This document shows, in pieces, positions 12,051 through 23,424 of a stretch of DNA of 64,000 bases. The notes beneath the pieces were generated by a model, which saw only the letters and a list, made by a program, of their open reading frames with translations, was not told where the DNA came from and made no database searches. Source of the stretch: Chaetoderma sp. LZ-2023a (lineage: Eukaryota; Mollusca; Caudofoveata; Chaetodermatida; Chaetodermatidae). Every line of letters starts with the position of its first letter. Positions within the stretch are counted from its first letter, which is position 1. Made by a program: the position numbers and the translations under genes. The stretch covers positions 63,575,254 through 63,639,253 of the forward strand of contig CM067370.1 of NCBI GenBank assembly GCA_034401795.1. Direction: 5' to 3'.

Positions 12051-12179
12051 GCATGAATAAGTATTCAATGAAAATTTTCCAATATTCCCAAAATTCCCAC
12101 CTCATAATTCCTGAAATATTCCATGGAAACTTTCCACAAATTTCTGGAAACTTTCCATGTCTGCAACTCTAGTCCGGAC

Positions 12180-13230
12180 CTGTTATCCCAAGTCAAGGGG
12201 AAATGTCTACATCTGAATCCAGAAATCTTCAATCTTTGCGTATGGAAGATTTCAAGTCGCCAGTCTTTCCGGTCTAATTTTCTTCTAGAGCTCAAGAAAT
12301 CCTTCAATGTTCGAGAAGAGTCTCTACCAAACGAATTTACAAAGGTCGACTTAAAAAAATCTTTTCTAAATGTTGTGCAGACAATGATATCCTGCCCAAT
12401 TATGCATCTTTATCCCAAGTGCCAAGTTTCTTGTCTTATCTATGTTCTTACGCTGTCAGCTAATACTGTTAGGGGTTACAGGGCTTCTTTAGCCTCCTTC
12501 CTTACCTCGTCTTCATAAGGCTGACTCTTAATACTCTAAAGTTCTGTTTGATTTTATTCATGGTTTGGGTAATATTCGTCCTCCTGTTGCAAAACCATTA
12601 CCTTCCTGAAATCTAGCCCTAGTCCTTTGGGTTTTGGCAGAGAAATATTTTTAACCTCTTGGCTTTGTCTGAAATTGCTGACCCTTAAAACTGTCTTTTT
12701 GGATGCTGTAGCTTCGGCTAGGAGACTCTGTGAGATTTACCTTCTTTCTGCATAGGATGATAGGTTTAAGATTGTTGGTGATAGTCTCGTTCTCTATCCG
12801 AGAAGGGAATTTTTATCTAAAACATAATCTAGTCTTCATCCAGCACAACCTGTTGTTCTTAAGAGCCTTATTTCTTTTTCTCCATCCGATCAGAGCCCTA
12901 TAAATTTACAAAGGTTGTACCGCTTTTAAAAGGACGGATTTTTCTCATCTTTGGGTTACTTTTGCGGAAGAGGTAGCCAGACCTGCATCTAAGAGAACAA
13001 CCATCCGTTGGATTTATGATACGATCAAAATTTGCCATGAACTATCTTCATCCGGTGACAAACAAATTGCTAATGTCAAAGCACAAGATGTTCATGGCAT
13101 AGCTACCTCCCTCATGCTTTGCGCCGGATCATCCATCAATGAGGTCATCCAGGTTGCACTGATGGAAATCCAAGTCTACTTTTATCTCCCTTTATCTAAA
13201 AGATCAGAGTCCATCGGCCTCCTTCTTTAA
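12180..13230 (+). pseudogene. DIRS copy E tyrosine recombinase
   Basis: Continuing the DIRS frame after the hAT-like insertion, DLLSQVKGKCLHLNPEIF leads into the N-terminal domain (LSANTVRGYRASLASFL, about 12450). The catalytic part follows: LLTLKTVFLDAVASARRLCEI with the first arginine (about 12680), then RFKIVGDSLVLYPRREF, the H box as DVHGIATS (about 13090, where the arginine expected three residues after the histidine is replaced), and a distorted nucleophile region VYFYLPLSKRS (about 13170). Several stops are present. The order and spacing match copies A and B, so the identification is secure even though the gene is dead. Confidence 0.8.
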
Positions 13231-13239
13231 GAACATTAT

Positions 13240-13900
13240 GATTTTAACTACCGTAAACAAGCCACGGCCATTTCTCCATCATCATTAAGAATGATTGTCT
13301 GTATGACAATGGTGAGATTATCTTTATTTATTATCATGTTTAGTTGATTCAGAGGTATTTTTATTTGATAATCACTGCGCGATGTTGAATTGAATGCACT
13401 AATGTTTATTTATCCTTGTTTACTGTGTTATTTAACCTTCTTTTAAGGGTTCTCAAATCTCCACCCACTGGTTTGAAAGTGAGGCACTGACCAAATCCAC
13501 GGATTTAGCAAGTAGTGATTGAACGGTATAGATGTTTGTGGTGTAATAACAAGACCCCCACCCCCACCCTAGTATTAACCACATAAACATACCATTAAAT
13601 CACTATGACCCTGTCTTAGCCACCCCACATGGGAATGATTTGAGAACTATGAAATAGAGAAATTAAATGATTATTGCTGTTAGCAAGTGTAAGCTCTAGC
13701 ATATGCACAGTGACATAGGTCAGTCACAGAGTTCATTAGACTGGTGCCAGTCTATGTCTGAATGACAATAAGGAGGTTAATTCATTCTAGAAACCTAGAA
13801 TTGAATTGCGGAGTTGAGGTTCTTGGATTACGAGGTTTAAAAGATAGGATTACATTTTTTCTGGGGATAAATGTAGGTGAATTGAATTTAGCAAGTAGTG
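13240..13900. other. Repeat fragments, no gene
   Basis: The motif TTTAGCAAGTAGTGA occurs at about 13506 and again at about 13888, each followed by a TATGTTT.TGTGGT block. A related block stands at about 37553. This looks like the edge of a dispersed repeat that continues into 13920-14460. Confidence 0.5.
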
Positions 13901-13919
13901 ACATAACAGTAAATATGTT

Positions 13920-14460
13920 TATGTGGTTAATAAAGCTATAGACCAAATTGCTACGGAAATCTGTGGTCGTTATGGCCCTTGTTATATTTTCAACGTATCA
14001 AGCCTATTGGGAAATGTGTTTGTGACACGTTTCATCACTTATCGATGGATTAAAACAAAATTTGGCAGATATTCTCCTTTTGGCAACATTTATTCCGGCT
14101 ATGAATATGAAGTGCCCACACCTTTAAGCAATGGCCATAACTCTGGTTCATTAAGTCTTTTTAAGCTAATGAACCCTATGGTGAAAATATATTTGTTTCG
14201 TCAATTGTTGATGGATTAAAACCAAATTTAGCAGATATATTCCTTCAGGCGATATCTATTTGCACTATGAATATGAAGAGGCCATGACTTGAAATAAGGG
14301 CATAACTCTGGCTCTTGAAGGTGTTTTTTTAAGTATTGAACCCTATGGGGGGGGGAAATACATCTGTGTCACGTTTCGTAAATTGTTAATGGATTAAAAC
14401 AAGATTTGGCAGAAATCTTCCTTTAGTACACTTTAAACATTTGACAAAAGTGTCAGGGAT
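13920..14460 (+). repeat. Degenerate ~165-bp tandem repeat, about 3 units
   Basis: GATGGATTAAAAC recurs at about 14044, 14209 and 14389, each followed by a TTTGGCAGA or TTTAGCAGA block and TATTCCTT. The same starting block (ACCCCTAGGGTCTGTGGTCG) is found at about 37600. The 98-codon frame here follows the repeat and is not regarded as a gene. Confidence 0.6.
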
Positions 14461-15300
14461 GGCTGCCTCATTGATCAATGGAACTTTTCCTGTTGGTCAA
14501 TAATACCAACATTCTTGCATTAAAGATCTGTTAGTAAATAATTGTTAGTAAATAATGAAATAAATATTGAAAATTGTTGCTGTGTTTGACAGCAACATCT
14601 CACATCATCTGACTAGCAATACACACTACTATAGACAAGAAACAAACTAGTACAAATATTAAAATATTTACTAAGTTTTATTGAGTCTGGAATCTTGAAA
14701 TAAATTCACTATAAACAAATACCTCATCAACATAATATACAAATATTACTTTTGTAGTCTAGTAAAAAAAACAATAAAACATCATCAAACAGTGCAGTAT
14801 GGTGTATAAAGAAAAACATTCTCTTGTGAACATCAACAAATAATAGAAATAGAAATATATATTTAAAACGAGACAAGTAGGGAATATGACAAAAATGAAG
14901 GTCTTTCACCTTGGAATATAATCATTTGATTAGTTATTACCCCTCAGTGTCACATGACTTAACGCTGTTGTTTTATTGACTTAGATAACAGGTGTATGAT
15001 TTCGGTGCCATTATTGACAGCACAAGCGACACATTTTAGCATCAGACTCAAGAGATATCAAACAACATATCTGGCACAGAGGATTATTTTAACAACACCG
15101 TGCAGTCCCATTGCAATAGCACACACCTAGTTGTCCACTTCTGTAATTCATTCGCCTGTAAATTCATCAATAAAACATTGACAGCATTTGATTTGCAACT
15201 AGAGGTATTTATTTCTAGCTATGGTTCGCCCATTTGTAGCTAAGCTACAGCCATGTTTTGCGCATGTTGGGATCAATTCTGAACCCTGAATTTTCAGAAT
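14461..15300. other. AT-rich DNA without recognisable features
   Basis: No coding pattern was seen. The part from 15220 (TAGCTAAGCTACAGCCATG, GTTGGGATCAATTCTGA) resembles the outer flank of the palindromic repeat at 20740-20857. Confidence 0.4.
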
Positions 15301-15490
15301 CCCATTTTGAACATACACAGAAACAGTGCTCGGTCAAATTAGTTTCAAAATGTTCAAACGAATGTTTATTAAATAGTTAATCCATCAAATACATACAATT
15401 TGTACACTTGACAGACTTTTAAATGTTCATGACGGAGCTAGAAACGTCATTTCTTATTCATTTTGACATCATATACTTGAGTGACAGATC
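15301..15490. repeat. Half copy of the central-palindrome repeat
   Basis: GGTCAAATTAGTTTCAAAAT (about 15332) is the right arm of the recurrent palindrome; the left arm is reduced to ATTTTGAACAT. Downstream, ACAATTTGTACACTTGACAG and GACATCATATACTTGAGTG match the flank of the copy at 51003-51270, showing that the repeat is longer than its palindrome. Confidence 0.65.
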
Positions 15491-15689
15491 CGATCCATCC
15501 ATTATGGGATGAAGGTACTCTTTCAGCTAAGCAAACATTTATACTATTGTCAATGCTACGGAGAATCTATTTCAAATATGTGTTGATTGCTGTATTAGAC
15601 CAGACTATCACGCTGAAAGACGGTATATTGATTGCAGATTCAAATTTTTCAAATGTAATGAAATGTAGATCACTTTGCTAGCTAATTTA

Positions 15690-15911
15690 CCCGGTAATGG
15701 TCAAATTTGGTTGAGAAAGTAAATATTTCCCTTTTGAATGTCCATTTGCAGGGCAAGAGACTATTTTTGAAAATTTACAACTGGAGTGATTGGCTCGGTT
15801 ACTGAGCCAGTCATTCCAGTTGTAACTTTTCAAAAATTGTTTTCTTTTGCCCTGCTAAATGGACATTCCTCAAGACCACTGCAGAGGCTGGCTTGACCAC
15901 TAAAGGGTTAA
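15690..15911. repeat. Palindromic MITE-like repeat, family P (best copy)
   Basis: Bases 15737-15867 form a nearly perfect 131-base palindrome: AATGTCCATTTGCAGGGCAA pairs with its inverse ending at 15867, and the centre is GGCTCGGTTACTGAGCC. The outer end reads TAAAGGGTTAA. Related copies lie at about 18876, 19336, 59602, 60154 and 60783, so this is a dispersed family. Confidence 0.8.
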
Positions 15912-15971
15912 TTTGTTGACAAAAATAATTGTTTTGTTGGGTTTACATTCTTGTACAAACAATGTATACGA

Positions 15972-16323
15972 CATAATAAAGAAATTAGTTACCTCTCCGG
16001 GATGTAGAAATTGTTTGAGTGTAGCTTTCGTGACCACCTCAGTCACTTCTTCAGCACTAACTGACAGTCGCTGGCAACGTCACTCTGGTCAGTTCTTGTG
16101 GAGGCATGTGACAGCATGGACTGGTAGACTGCTGGTATGCAGTAGCCTTTGTCTCGGTTCATGGTTGGTTGATGTTTGTAGATTTCGATGGCCTCTAACT
16201 TTCTGTTTAAACAAGTTGGTCTCCACCATCAGTTAGTGCTGAAGAAGTGACGGAGATGGTCATGAAAGCTACACTCAAACAATTTCTAGATCCTGAAGAG
16301 GTAACTAATATACCTTTATTATG
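15972..16323. mobile_element. Fold-back MITE with ~100-bp inverted ends
   Basis: CATAATAAAG through GTGTAGCTTTCGTGACCACC to CAGCACTAACTGAC (15972-16070) is repeated in inverse orientation at 16229-16323. The remaining ~155 bp between the arms have no clear coding content. One arm translates as a short charged stretch (SAEEVTEVV), so the arms may derive from a coding sequence. Confidence 0.78.
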
Positions 16324-16329
16324 AATCAT

Positions 16330-16950
16330 CCTAGGATCGGGAAAAACAGTTTCGGAAATGTATACGACATTTGTGCAGCTTATACAAGCTAATACACCAC
16401 AGAAAACATTTGTATAGTTAAAGGAATTATATTTAATATTGTATGAAATTACCAATAAACATCATTTGATATTTTCCTTTTTCTTTCCTTTAATACTATA
16501 AATAGTCACGGGAAGACAATCTGAATTAAGGGAGGTAACTCTTAGTTAATAAAAATAGTCTGCATAAATACCATAATCTGATGCTTTACATTACACTGAA
16601 TCAACTTCATTTTCAAAATACAGTTATAACTGGTTAGTGCCATAAACCATTTATTTGTAAAATTGATAAAGTTCATTCAATTTCATATAACATGTACCTC
16701 AGACTTTCTTCTACTGACACTGCAGACTTCCGGCATAAAGGGAACAATGGCTAAAGCAACAATTTAACTAAGTACGGTGCTAATTGTTCAAGAAATAAGG
16801 CAGATATGGAACCATTGGTGCACATACAGACATGGAAGTGGTAATCGCTATCTCTCTGCCATCTGACAAGCCAGCTATAAAGAAATTTACAAGTACTGGT
16901 AGCTAAAATCTGGCTACAGAAATAAAAATCTCAATTCATTAAATGTGAGT
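16330..16950. other. AT-rich DNA without recognisable features
   Basis: Nothing beyond short AT-rich runs was seen on either strand. Confidence 0.4.
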
Positions 16951-16959
16951 AATTTAAAT

Positions 16960-17890
16960 AAAGACAAATGCAATCAGTGATTACAGACCCTTTTTGTCAC
17001 ATTGTAGTTTTCAGATTTTTTTCAGGATCACGGCAAAGATTGTGGAATCCTAATGTATGGGTCATACCATTTCTCGTGTTAAAGTTTTTGACAGACAGAC
17101 AGACAGCCAAATGTGCAGACTTGATCACAATACCATCTTCATGTGTGCGTGTGCAAGCGTGCGTGGGATTCATTTACATTTTTTGACTAATTAATAATTC
17201 ATGCCACTTAGTTTGCTGAAAAAATTTGCATTATTCTTTTACAATGAATACTATGATAACTGAGCAATAAGAGTGAAAACTCTTCTTAGTAGAGATTAGC
17301 GTTAAACTCTCTGGTAACATCTTTATTATTCACAGTACTAAGTATAAACAACACGTTCTATAGATATAGTATAAATGTATAAACTGTCACATTTGCCGAC
17401 GGAATTGCAATTATAATATCACACAATATACGGTCATATTGATGAAAACTAGTTAAAATAGGTATGTATAACTCAGTAATTACAGACAATAGAAAATAAG
17501 TAAAATAAATATAGAAGTGCAGTCACAATTGGTCAAAAGACTAAACAGTGCAAGTGTGGAGCACCACCAGGACAACATGAGCTGTCAGGGATTACAGACA
17601 ATCCTCCCCACATTTTTGCCACATTGCAGATTTTTTTCTGGTTTTCTTGTCACGACCAAACTTGAGGAATAATAGCGGACAGTCATCATTTCTTGTGGTA
17701 TGTTTTGTGTCAAATGACACCAGTAGTTTCTGAGATCTCCATAGATCCATAATTTGATCTGACCCAACCCGGGCCAGATGCTGGAAATCCTCTTTCACTG
17801 CAAGAGCCTTTGTTGTGTTAAAATGTGAGCTAAATCAGGTCAGCAGTTTGTGAGATACATCCCCGAACTCACAAGCACACACATATATGA
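16960..17890 (+). repeat. Two copies of a dispersed repeat with GACAGACAGACAG tail
   Basis: ATCAGTGATTACAGAC...CACATT then CAGATTTTTTTC at 16970-17030 is repeated at about 17585-17640 (GGGATTACAGACAATCCTCC, GCCACATTGCAGATTTTTTT). The first copy ends in a GACAGACAGACAG run (17093). The 72-codon frame here and the 60/68-codon frames on the other strand are shadows of the repeat. Confidence 0.55.
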
Positions 17891-18014
17891 ATGCAAAACT
17901 CTCTTTCCCCCCATTACCAGACAAGGGCAAGAACATGTTTAAATAACACAAATAAAGATAGCAAATTATTTAGATGTGAAACAACCAATGGACATCTGGC
18001 AAAATAATGACATA

Positions 18015-18019
<5 letters not shown>

Positions 18020-18084
<65 letters not shown>
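18020..18084. repeat. (TA)n microsatellite
   Basis: About 32 uninterrupted TA dinucleotides. Confidence 0.98.
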
Positions 18085-18086
<2 letters not shown>

Positions 18087-18464
18087 TTCTTTTGATAAAC
18101 AATAATCGTCTAAGCAAATCCCAATACCCTTTTTGAGCTGTGGCTGAGTATTTATTCAGAAACAATCTCATTAACATCGGCAGTGTTTCCGCTAAAATCT
18201 CATTAGAAAACAAAAATACAATTCATATGGTATGAGTAAAATATTGGATATTTGACCTAATTATTAAAATTCCCCATCTTCCGACAGCAGACAAGACATA
18301 CATGTATATCACCTAATAGCTTGTTAATTTAATAGAAACTCCTGCTCCAGATTACAAAGCTAAATCTTATTTACAACAACAACAGGCAACAATGGTATCC
18401 AGACAAACTAATTTCAAAACATTCAGCAATTTTCCTGCATGGTAGCATTGAAAATGATGTGTAG

Positions 18465-18700
18465 CCACCTACACACCATGAGACACCCATGGTCCTCTGG
18501 TAAGAAGGGCAACTCATACATCAAAGGTCATGGGTTCAAATCCTGGCTCTACCTAATGAACACCAAAAGTGTGAAACTGGTTATGGAGTGAATGACTCAA
18601 GGTGTTTGAATAATTCATTGATCTCATTTCATCCTGAATGTCCCATAAGTTAGTAAACCCTATAGTCAAAATTATTATCTACCTTAAGCATCACTAATAT
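18465..18700 (+). mobile_element. tRNA-derived SINE
   Basis: The head has a tRNA-like block with a B-box (GGTTCAAATCC at about 18532) preceded by a degenerate A-box region (CTCTGGTAAGAAGGGCAACT). A shared body follows: CACCAAAAGTGTGAAAC, GAATAATTCATTGATCTCAT, CCCATAAGTTAGTAAA. The same order is found at 23905-24110 (plus) and in reverse at 23050-23215. The B-box and conserved body support an RNA polymerase III SINE. Confidence 0.8.
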
Positions 18701-18875
18701 ATATGGTCATTAGAGACAGGTGGTCTCATAATAGAGGTTAGCTTTCATTGGAAGGCTTTTTTGGAATCAAAAGATTATAAGATGGCGATTCTTTAAGCGT
18801 GATGTTTCATAGACCAGAAGACTTATAGAATCATCTGCTTTTGGTCCCAAAAGGGAGAGGGTCTCTCAAGCAGGT

Positions 18876-19270
18876 TTAACCCTTTAAACCTCAAATTTGT
18901 TCAAGAAAATTTCAATTTAGTCACCGAAAATGTCTATATGTAGGCCAAGAGAAGGCAATGAAAATTCAACACTGGAATAACTGGCTCAATTATCGAGTCA
19001 GTCGTTCAAGTGGTAAATTTTCAAAAATAGTCTTCATCTACAAATGGACATTTCTCAGGACCCGTGCAGAAAACGTTGCTGGCATTACTGGTCAGAAACA
19101 ACAAATTCTTTTTCATGTAAGGAATATTGTGAATATTTTGAAACTAATTTAATTGCGAGATGTTGCTGCCCATGGCGGCAACAAGGCCTAGCCAAATTAG
19201 TTATAAGATATTCAGCAGCATGCCTGCATAATTGTCTAGAAATTGAGACACTGGAATTGCAAGGGTTAAG
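18876..19270. repeat. Family P palindrome joined to a central-palindrome repeat
   Basis: TTAACCCTTTAAACCTCAAA (18876) starts a family P copy, with its diverged palindrome at about 18960-19055. A copy of the other recurrent palindrome follows at 19126-19217 (GAATATTTTGAAACTAATTT ... CCAAATTAGTTATAAGATAT) with an inner stem TTGCTGCC-CAT-GGCGGCAA. The segment ends with GAAATTGAGACACTGGAATT and AAGGGTTAAG, suggesting one repeat sits inside the other. Confidence 0.65.
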
Positions 19271-19335
19271 TATGATAGCAGGAATTTCTTATTCAGCATA
19301 ATTACCTTTTTCCATGACAAAACTGGCCAGAATCG

Positions 19336-19460
19336 ACCTCCGCAGTGGTATTGAGGAATGTACATTTGTAGGCCAAGAAGAGCATTTTTGAAAATTTACC
19401 ACCAGAATGACTGGCATGATAAGCAAGTTTCTTGGCCTGCAAATGGTCATTCAATAAGTA
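19336..19460. repeat. Family P palindrome, degenerate
   Basis: ATTTGTAGGCCAAGAAGAGC pairs imperfectly with CTTGGCCTGCAAATGGTCAT, with TTTTTGAAAATTTACCACCA between them, as in the copy at 15737. Confidence 0.6.
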
Positions 19461-19499
19461 AATATTTTTATAATCTTGAGGAAATTTAGCCAGTAAATG

Positions 19500-20077
19500 A
19501 TTAAGCTTCCAATGATGATTATGATTACATTTTTTAATACTAATTACCAGTAGAAATTATCACAGCTTTCAAAATTACAGTCATTTTCATCTCTCAGTCA
19601 TGAACTCATCTTTAAAAGAACAATTTAATTGGTAAAAATCTGAAGAATTATGTGAAAGTCAATGTCTCGTCTGTCCTCTCTGTCAAGTGTTTTTTTGCTG
19701 TGTTGTACCAAGGTCACAGTGACCTCGACCGTGCGACCTCATTGTTATTGTGCTGTTATTAATAAAGGTAACCATGTGTGCAATCTTAGTGTCAGACAAA
19801 CATGAGATTGAATCCAAAATGCTTTGCTGAATGCTAAGCTTAACGTTAAGGCTGCTGCTGTCATGAGAAAGGTGCTGCCTATGTCTGACCTCTGCTTCGC
19901 AGGTGTGACAAAATTACTTTACCAATGAAATTGTTATTAGAATGATCACAGACGAGAAAAAATAGTTTCTCTATAAATTCACGTGACAGGTGTGATCATG
20001 GGCACTCATTTGATCATTTCATCCCTGGAATTCCAAGTATGTAATGCCAAGACAAGAGGATGTAGTCACAGGAAATG
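19500..20077. other. No gene recognised
   Basis: Mixed AT-rich DNA without repeats or coding patterns that I can support. Confidence 0.4.
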
Positions 20078-20088
20078 CACGCACACGC

Positions 20089-20143
<55 letters not shown>

Positions 20144-20168
20144 TGCACACACACACACACACACACAT
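20078..20168. repeat. (CA)n microsatellite with GC variants
   Basis: About 45 CA units with CACG and ATGC interruptions. It creates open frames of His/Thr on one strand and Val/Cys on the other. Confidence 0.97.
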
Positions 20169-20857
20169 ATTAATATAAAGTATGCACCTACACACACAAT
20201 AAGAGCTATTTTGCAGAAGATATATGAGATTCAATACATACTAACACACAATAAACATGACTCCGCCGCCGCCGATGACGACGATGGTTATGACAATGAC
20301 GATGATGATGTGTAGTCATACTTTGACAACCATACTAGGGGCTCTCAAATCATTACCTCTAAAATCAATGGAATGGAATGTGCTAATAGAGGACGTTGAC
20401 TTCGCCATGAGCGTTGATACATGCATCCATTATCTGCACGACACTACTAGCGCTGGAGGTGAGCCATAATTCAAGTTGTGCTTTATCCTTGAAGCCAACC
20501 ATAATGTCTTGTGACTTCAAACTTGACTTATGCAAAGTGGATATCACCTGAAAATGACACACATTTACATTTGGCTGGTATGCTCTTGTAATTCCCGACT
20601 GTAAATAAAGTGATCATTAAATTATATGTAATAAGTTAAGAAATGTTCAATGGTTTATGAATATCACTGCTATTAATACTGTTATGAGATGAAAGGGTTA
20701 ACAAGATTACCTAATTTCATCTTACCAATTGACCATTCCAGTTTTAGTTATGCCCTGTCCATCTCTAGCTTTCTTCACCCACACCTTGTTTGTGTTGGGA
20801 TCGATCGATTGATCCCTGAAATACCTGAATCAATTTCACAGAACACTAAATAGGTAA

Positions 20858-20940
20858 GCTGTTGAATATTTTGAAACTAATCTGACTGGGTACTGGCAGC
20901 AACAATGCTCTGTCAAATTAGTTTCAAAACATTCAACAGC
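20858..20940. repeat. Central-palindrome repeat, copy H1
   Basis: GCTGTTGAATATTTTGAAAC at the start is inverted as GTTTCAAAACATTCAACAGC at the end. The left flank (TTGTGTTGGGATCGATCGAT, about 20788) is the inverse of the flank of H2 (TTAATTGATCCCAACACAGG, about 23555). Confidence 0.88.
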
Positions 20941-21003
20941 ATGTATATTAAATAGTTTACCATTTGTAAATAAAAACAATTTGTAAAACAACAGTTATTA
21001 TAT

Positions 21004-22930
21004 ATGATTATTGTATTCTGTGGCTGTAGTAGTAGAAACATCCTACAGCTGCATTGTATTTGCTGGCTCCGAGTAGGGAAAATTCCAAGGCTCTCTGTGC
21101 TGGTGTCTCTTCTGGCATCCTTAGCACATGGCCAAATATGGACCATCTTTGCTGGGCGACTTTTACAGACAACGACGACGTATTACACATCTTGTATAGT
21201 GCATCATTGGAACTTATGCTGTCTAGCCATCAGTGTCTAGTGATGGTGCGTAGATGTTTGCGGTGGTAGGCATCGAGTTTGTCTACAGCTGCCTTTGGAG
21301 CTGCCCAGCTGTTATAGTTACACAGCATCAAGGATATGCAGGTTGCATTGTATAAACGTAGCCTTTTAATCAAGGGCATCTTTGATCTATGCATCCATAG
21401 CTTCCAGAAGAACTGGAAAGCTATGTTCCCCATGATGCAGCATGCAGAAATGTCAGCAGTACTGCAAAGCAGTGAGACCAGGACTTTACTTTTCCTTCAT
21501 GGTTCACCGCCATTAAATGGATCATCATTTTCTTTAGGTTGATGCTTTGTAGATAGGTATATGTGGGTGAACTATGTTTTGGATTCATTCATAGAGATTC
21601 TCAATTTTTAGTTTGCTTGCAGCTATTGGGAGTTCGTCAACGGGTTTCTTTTCCTCGTCTATGAAGTCCACATCATAGGCATATTCCATCTCTAGTGGCA
21701 TACATGAGATTGAATCCAAGGTAAGATGTGAAAAGCACCGGAGATAGTCCATCTCCCTGTGGGGAGCAGATTGATGTCTCAAACTCTATAGATTTCATTG
21801 ACTTGACTCGTACTCTCAGCTTGGTGTCTGCAAGCAGTAGTCTCACTAGTCATAGCTTATCTTCATTGCAACTGGCCTGGCGTAGTACATCTAGGATCTT
21901 TGAGCATTTAATTGTGCCGAAGGCTTGTGACGTGTCAATGACCGATTTGTGGAAATCCCAGTGTTTGGACACGACTACCGACATTGTGTTGAGCCCATAG
22001 AATGTCTGTGCAGCTGCGTCCATGTTTGAAGCCACTTTGACATGATCCAGTGAAGTCATCGATCTTGCCTCGGATGCGACATAGAGTAATACTGGATAGG
22101 ATTTACCGTACGCTGTTGAGGAGCACAATGGGCCGCAGATTAGCTGGGAGCAGGCGGCATCTTGGGCTTGGGTAGTGCGATAACAGTGCCTTGGCCTACA
22201 GCATCAATGGGACGGTGGTGCATAAAAGCTGAATTAAGTAGGTGCGTGATCGGTTTTGAGATAATGTCACTTGCATATTTGAATAGTTCATTGCTCATGC
22301 CATCAAGTCCAGATGCATGTCCATTTTTCAGGGCTTTAAGTGCCTTCTCAACTTCTGCTGTTTTAATTGGTGTTAGTAATGGCCTGGGGTCTCCTGAGAA
22401 CTGGTGCAAGGGCTCATCATGGTGGTCAGTGAACTGTTCCTTGAACCGTTCTCAAATCACCTCGGCTTTGCCCTGGTCAGTCCCGATAAAGTGTCTTTAG
22501 AGTTGTGTACAGTGAGTGGTGGTGTGTAGTCAGTAACTCTCAGGGCTCGGGCTGCCCAAAACATTTTGTGGCAGTCATCCGTGGCAGTGATTTCATCTGC
22601 TTGGGAGTCTGCTTGTTGAATAGCAAGATCTTTTAAGCATTCACTCATGTGGCGCAGAATGTTTGCTGCTGTCCTCACTTTGGCCACTTTGATAGATGTG
22701 CAGCCGTAGCGCTTTCCGCTCTGCTGACAGTTTTACTACTAGAGGGTCGTCAGTATACATAGTTCCATTGTTTTCAAGTACACCTATGGTGCTGGTAACT
22801 AATGATTTCATAGATTTCAGTATTTTGGTTAGAGCTTCACTTGGATTGGAGATGACGTCGATATTAGCTATCTGCTCCCCGAGGGCCTTTTTGTATGACA
22901 TTTTAGTGTTAGTGTCGCTTATTCCGTCAC
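21004..22930 (-). pseudogene. Non-LTR retrotransposon (APE-type family), 5'-truncated copy 1
   Basis: On the minus strand: the end of the linker before the reverse transcriptase (SYKKALGEQIANIDVISNPS at about 22895), then EVEKALKALKNGHASGLDGM and NELFKYAS (about 22340), GQGTVIALPKPKMPP (about 22170), the catalytic region as EMEYAYDVDFIDEEKK (about 21680, where the YADD box has become YAYD), the thumb (SKMPLIKRLRLYNATCISLM, about 21370) and KLDAYHRKHLRTIT, and a final QQRWSIFGHVLRMPEETPA (about 21120). Stops and frameshifts occur throughout, and the endonuclease is missing. The same family, longer and with YADD intact, is found at 47492-50450. The 3' end carries a short hairpin (see findings). 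Confidence 0.87.
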
Positions 22931-23049
22931 CAATTATGCATTCTTGACAAACTTAATTACGGTAGTCATGACGTCATCCTACATGTCACGTCGTTGATTA
23001 TGGCACCAGATGACGGGTGGTTAAACTGGAAAGTTCCATTGCATATAAA

Positions 23050-23215
23050 TAATTTTGTGGTATTGCAGAATTGTGGTTAATGAATTATTCAGAACACAAG
23101 AATCATCCACTCCATGACAGGCATCGTACTTTTGCTCATTAGCTAGCGGCAGGATTTGAACCCACATCCCATGACCTTTGTTCTCCAAGTCGACTGCCTT
23201 AATAGAGGGTGATAG
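23050..23215 (-). mobile_element. tRNA-derived SINE, minus strand
   Basis: Read on the minus strand, GGTCATGGGATGTGGGTTCA (B-box GGTTCAAATCC at about 23153) is followed by GTCATGGAGTGGATGATTCT and GAATAATTCATTAACCACAA, the same body as the SINEs at 18465 and 23905. Confidence 0.72.
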
Positions 23216-23424
23216 TGAGTGTATATAGATGGTTGATAGACCATAATGGGAGATTCCAGTTTTTCAGCCAATCATATGACATCACAATCAACTACATGAG
23301 GTGTAGGATGACATCATAATCAATTACGTCATGAATGATGTAGCTAAGTTCGTCATGACCGCTTAATTGATGATGGACTAAGCATTGTTGTACGACTTGT
23401 ATGTTTTTACTATTTACAAACATT

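Larger units (their letters stand above)
10300..12171. mobile_element. hAT-like non-autonomous element inserted in DIRS E
   Basis: The ends are TAGGGTGACAAAATTCCC (10300) and, reading inward on the other strand, TAGAGTTGCAGACATGG (12171). Both fit the TAGNG start known for hAT elements, and both are followed by runs of GGAAATTT/AATTTTCC. The flanking 8-mers ATCCAGAG (10292-10299) and GTCCGGAC (12172-12179) look like a diverged 8-bp target duplication. Removing one copy restores the DIRS reading PIYP-DLLSQ across the insertion. No transposase is visible. A LINE RNase H fragment (10568-10970) and a short palindrome lie inside. Confidence 0.72.
5210..13230 (+). mobile_element. Old DIRS-like element, copy E, with nested insertions
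   Basis: A third DIRS lineage lies on the plus strand, heavily mutated. In order: a gag-like region with a Cys-rich motif and Ser-rich repeats (5300-8430), reverse transcriptase (8690-9200), RNase H (9366-10291) and tyrosine recombinase (12180-13230). A LINE 3' end sits in the gag region, and a hAT-like element splits the RNase H/recombinase overlap at 10300-12171. I could not find inverted termini like those of copies B, C and D, so both ends are approximate. The sequence is clearly different from the A/B and C/D families but has the same gene order. Confidence 0.78.

Noticed and set aside
13923-14219. 98-codon plus-strand frame
   Set aside because: Follows the ~165-bp tandem repeat and has no recognisable domain.
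18019-18213. 64-codon frame on the minus strand ending in a Tyr-Ile repeat
   Set aside because: Product of the TA microsatellite.
19983-20315. 110-codon frame on plus and 71-codon frame on minus
   Set aside because: Mostly His-Thr or Val-Cys repeats from the CA microsatellite.
20329-20452. Possible plus-strand exon (LKSLPLKSMEWNVLIEDVDF) ending at GGAG|GTGAGC
   Set aside because: The frame is open and the donor is good, but the only acceptor (GATGATGATGTGTAG) has no pyrimidine tract and there is no neighbouring plus-strand exon to join. Left as undecided.
22162-22500. 112-codon plus-strand frame; also 48610-49077 (155 codons)
   Set aside because: Both are antisense to the same part of the two LINE copies, which explains why they resemble each other.
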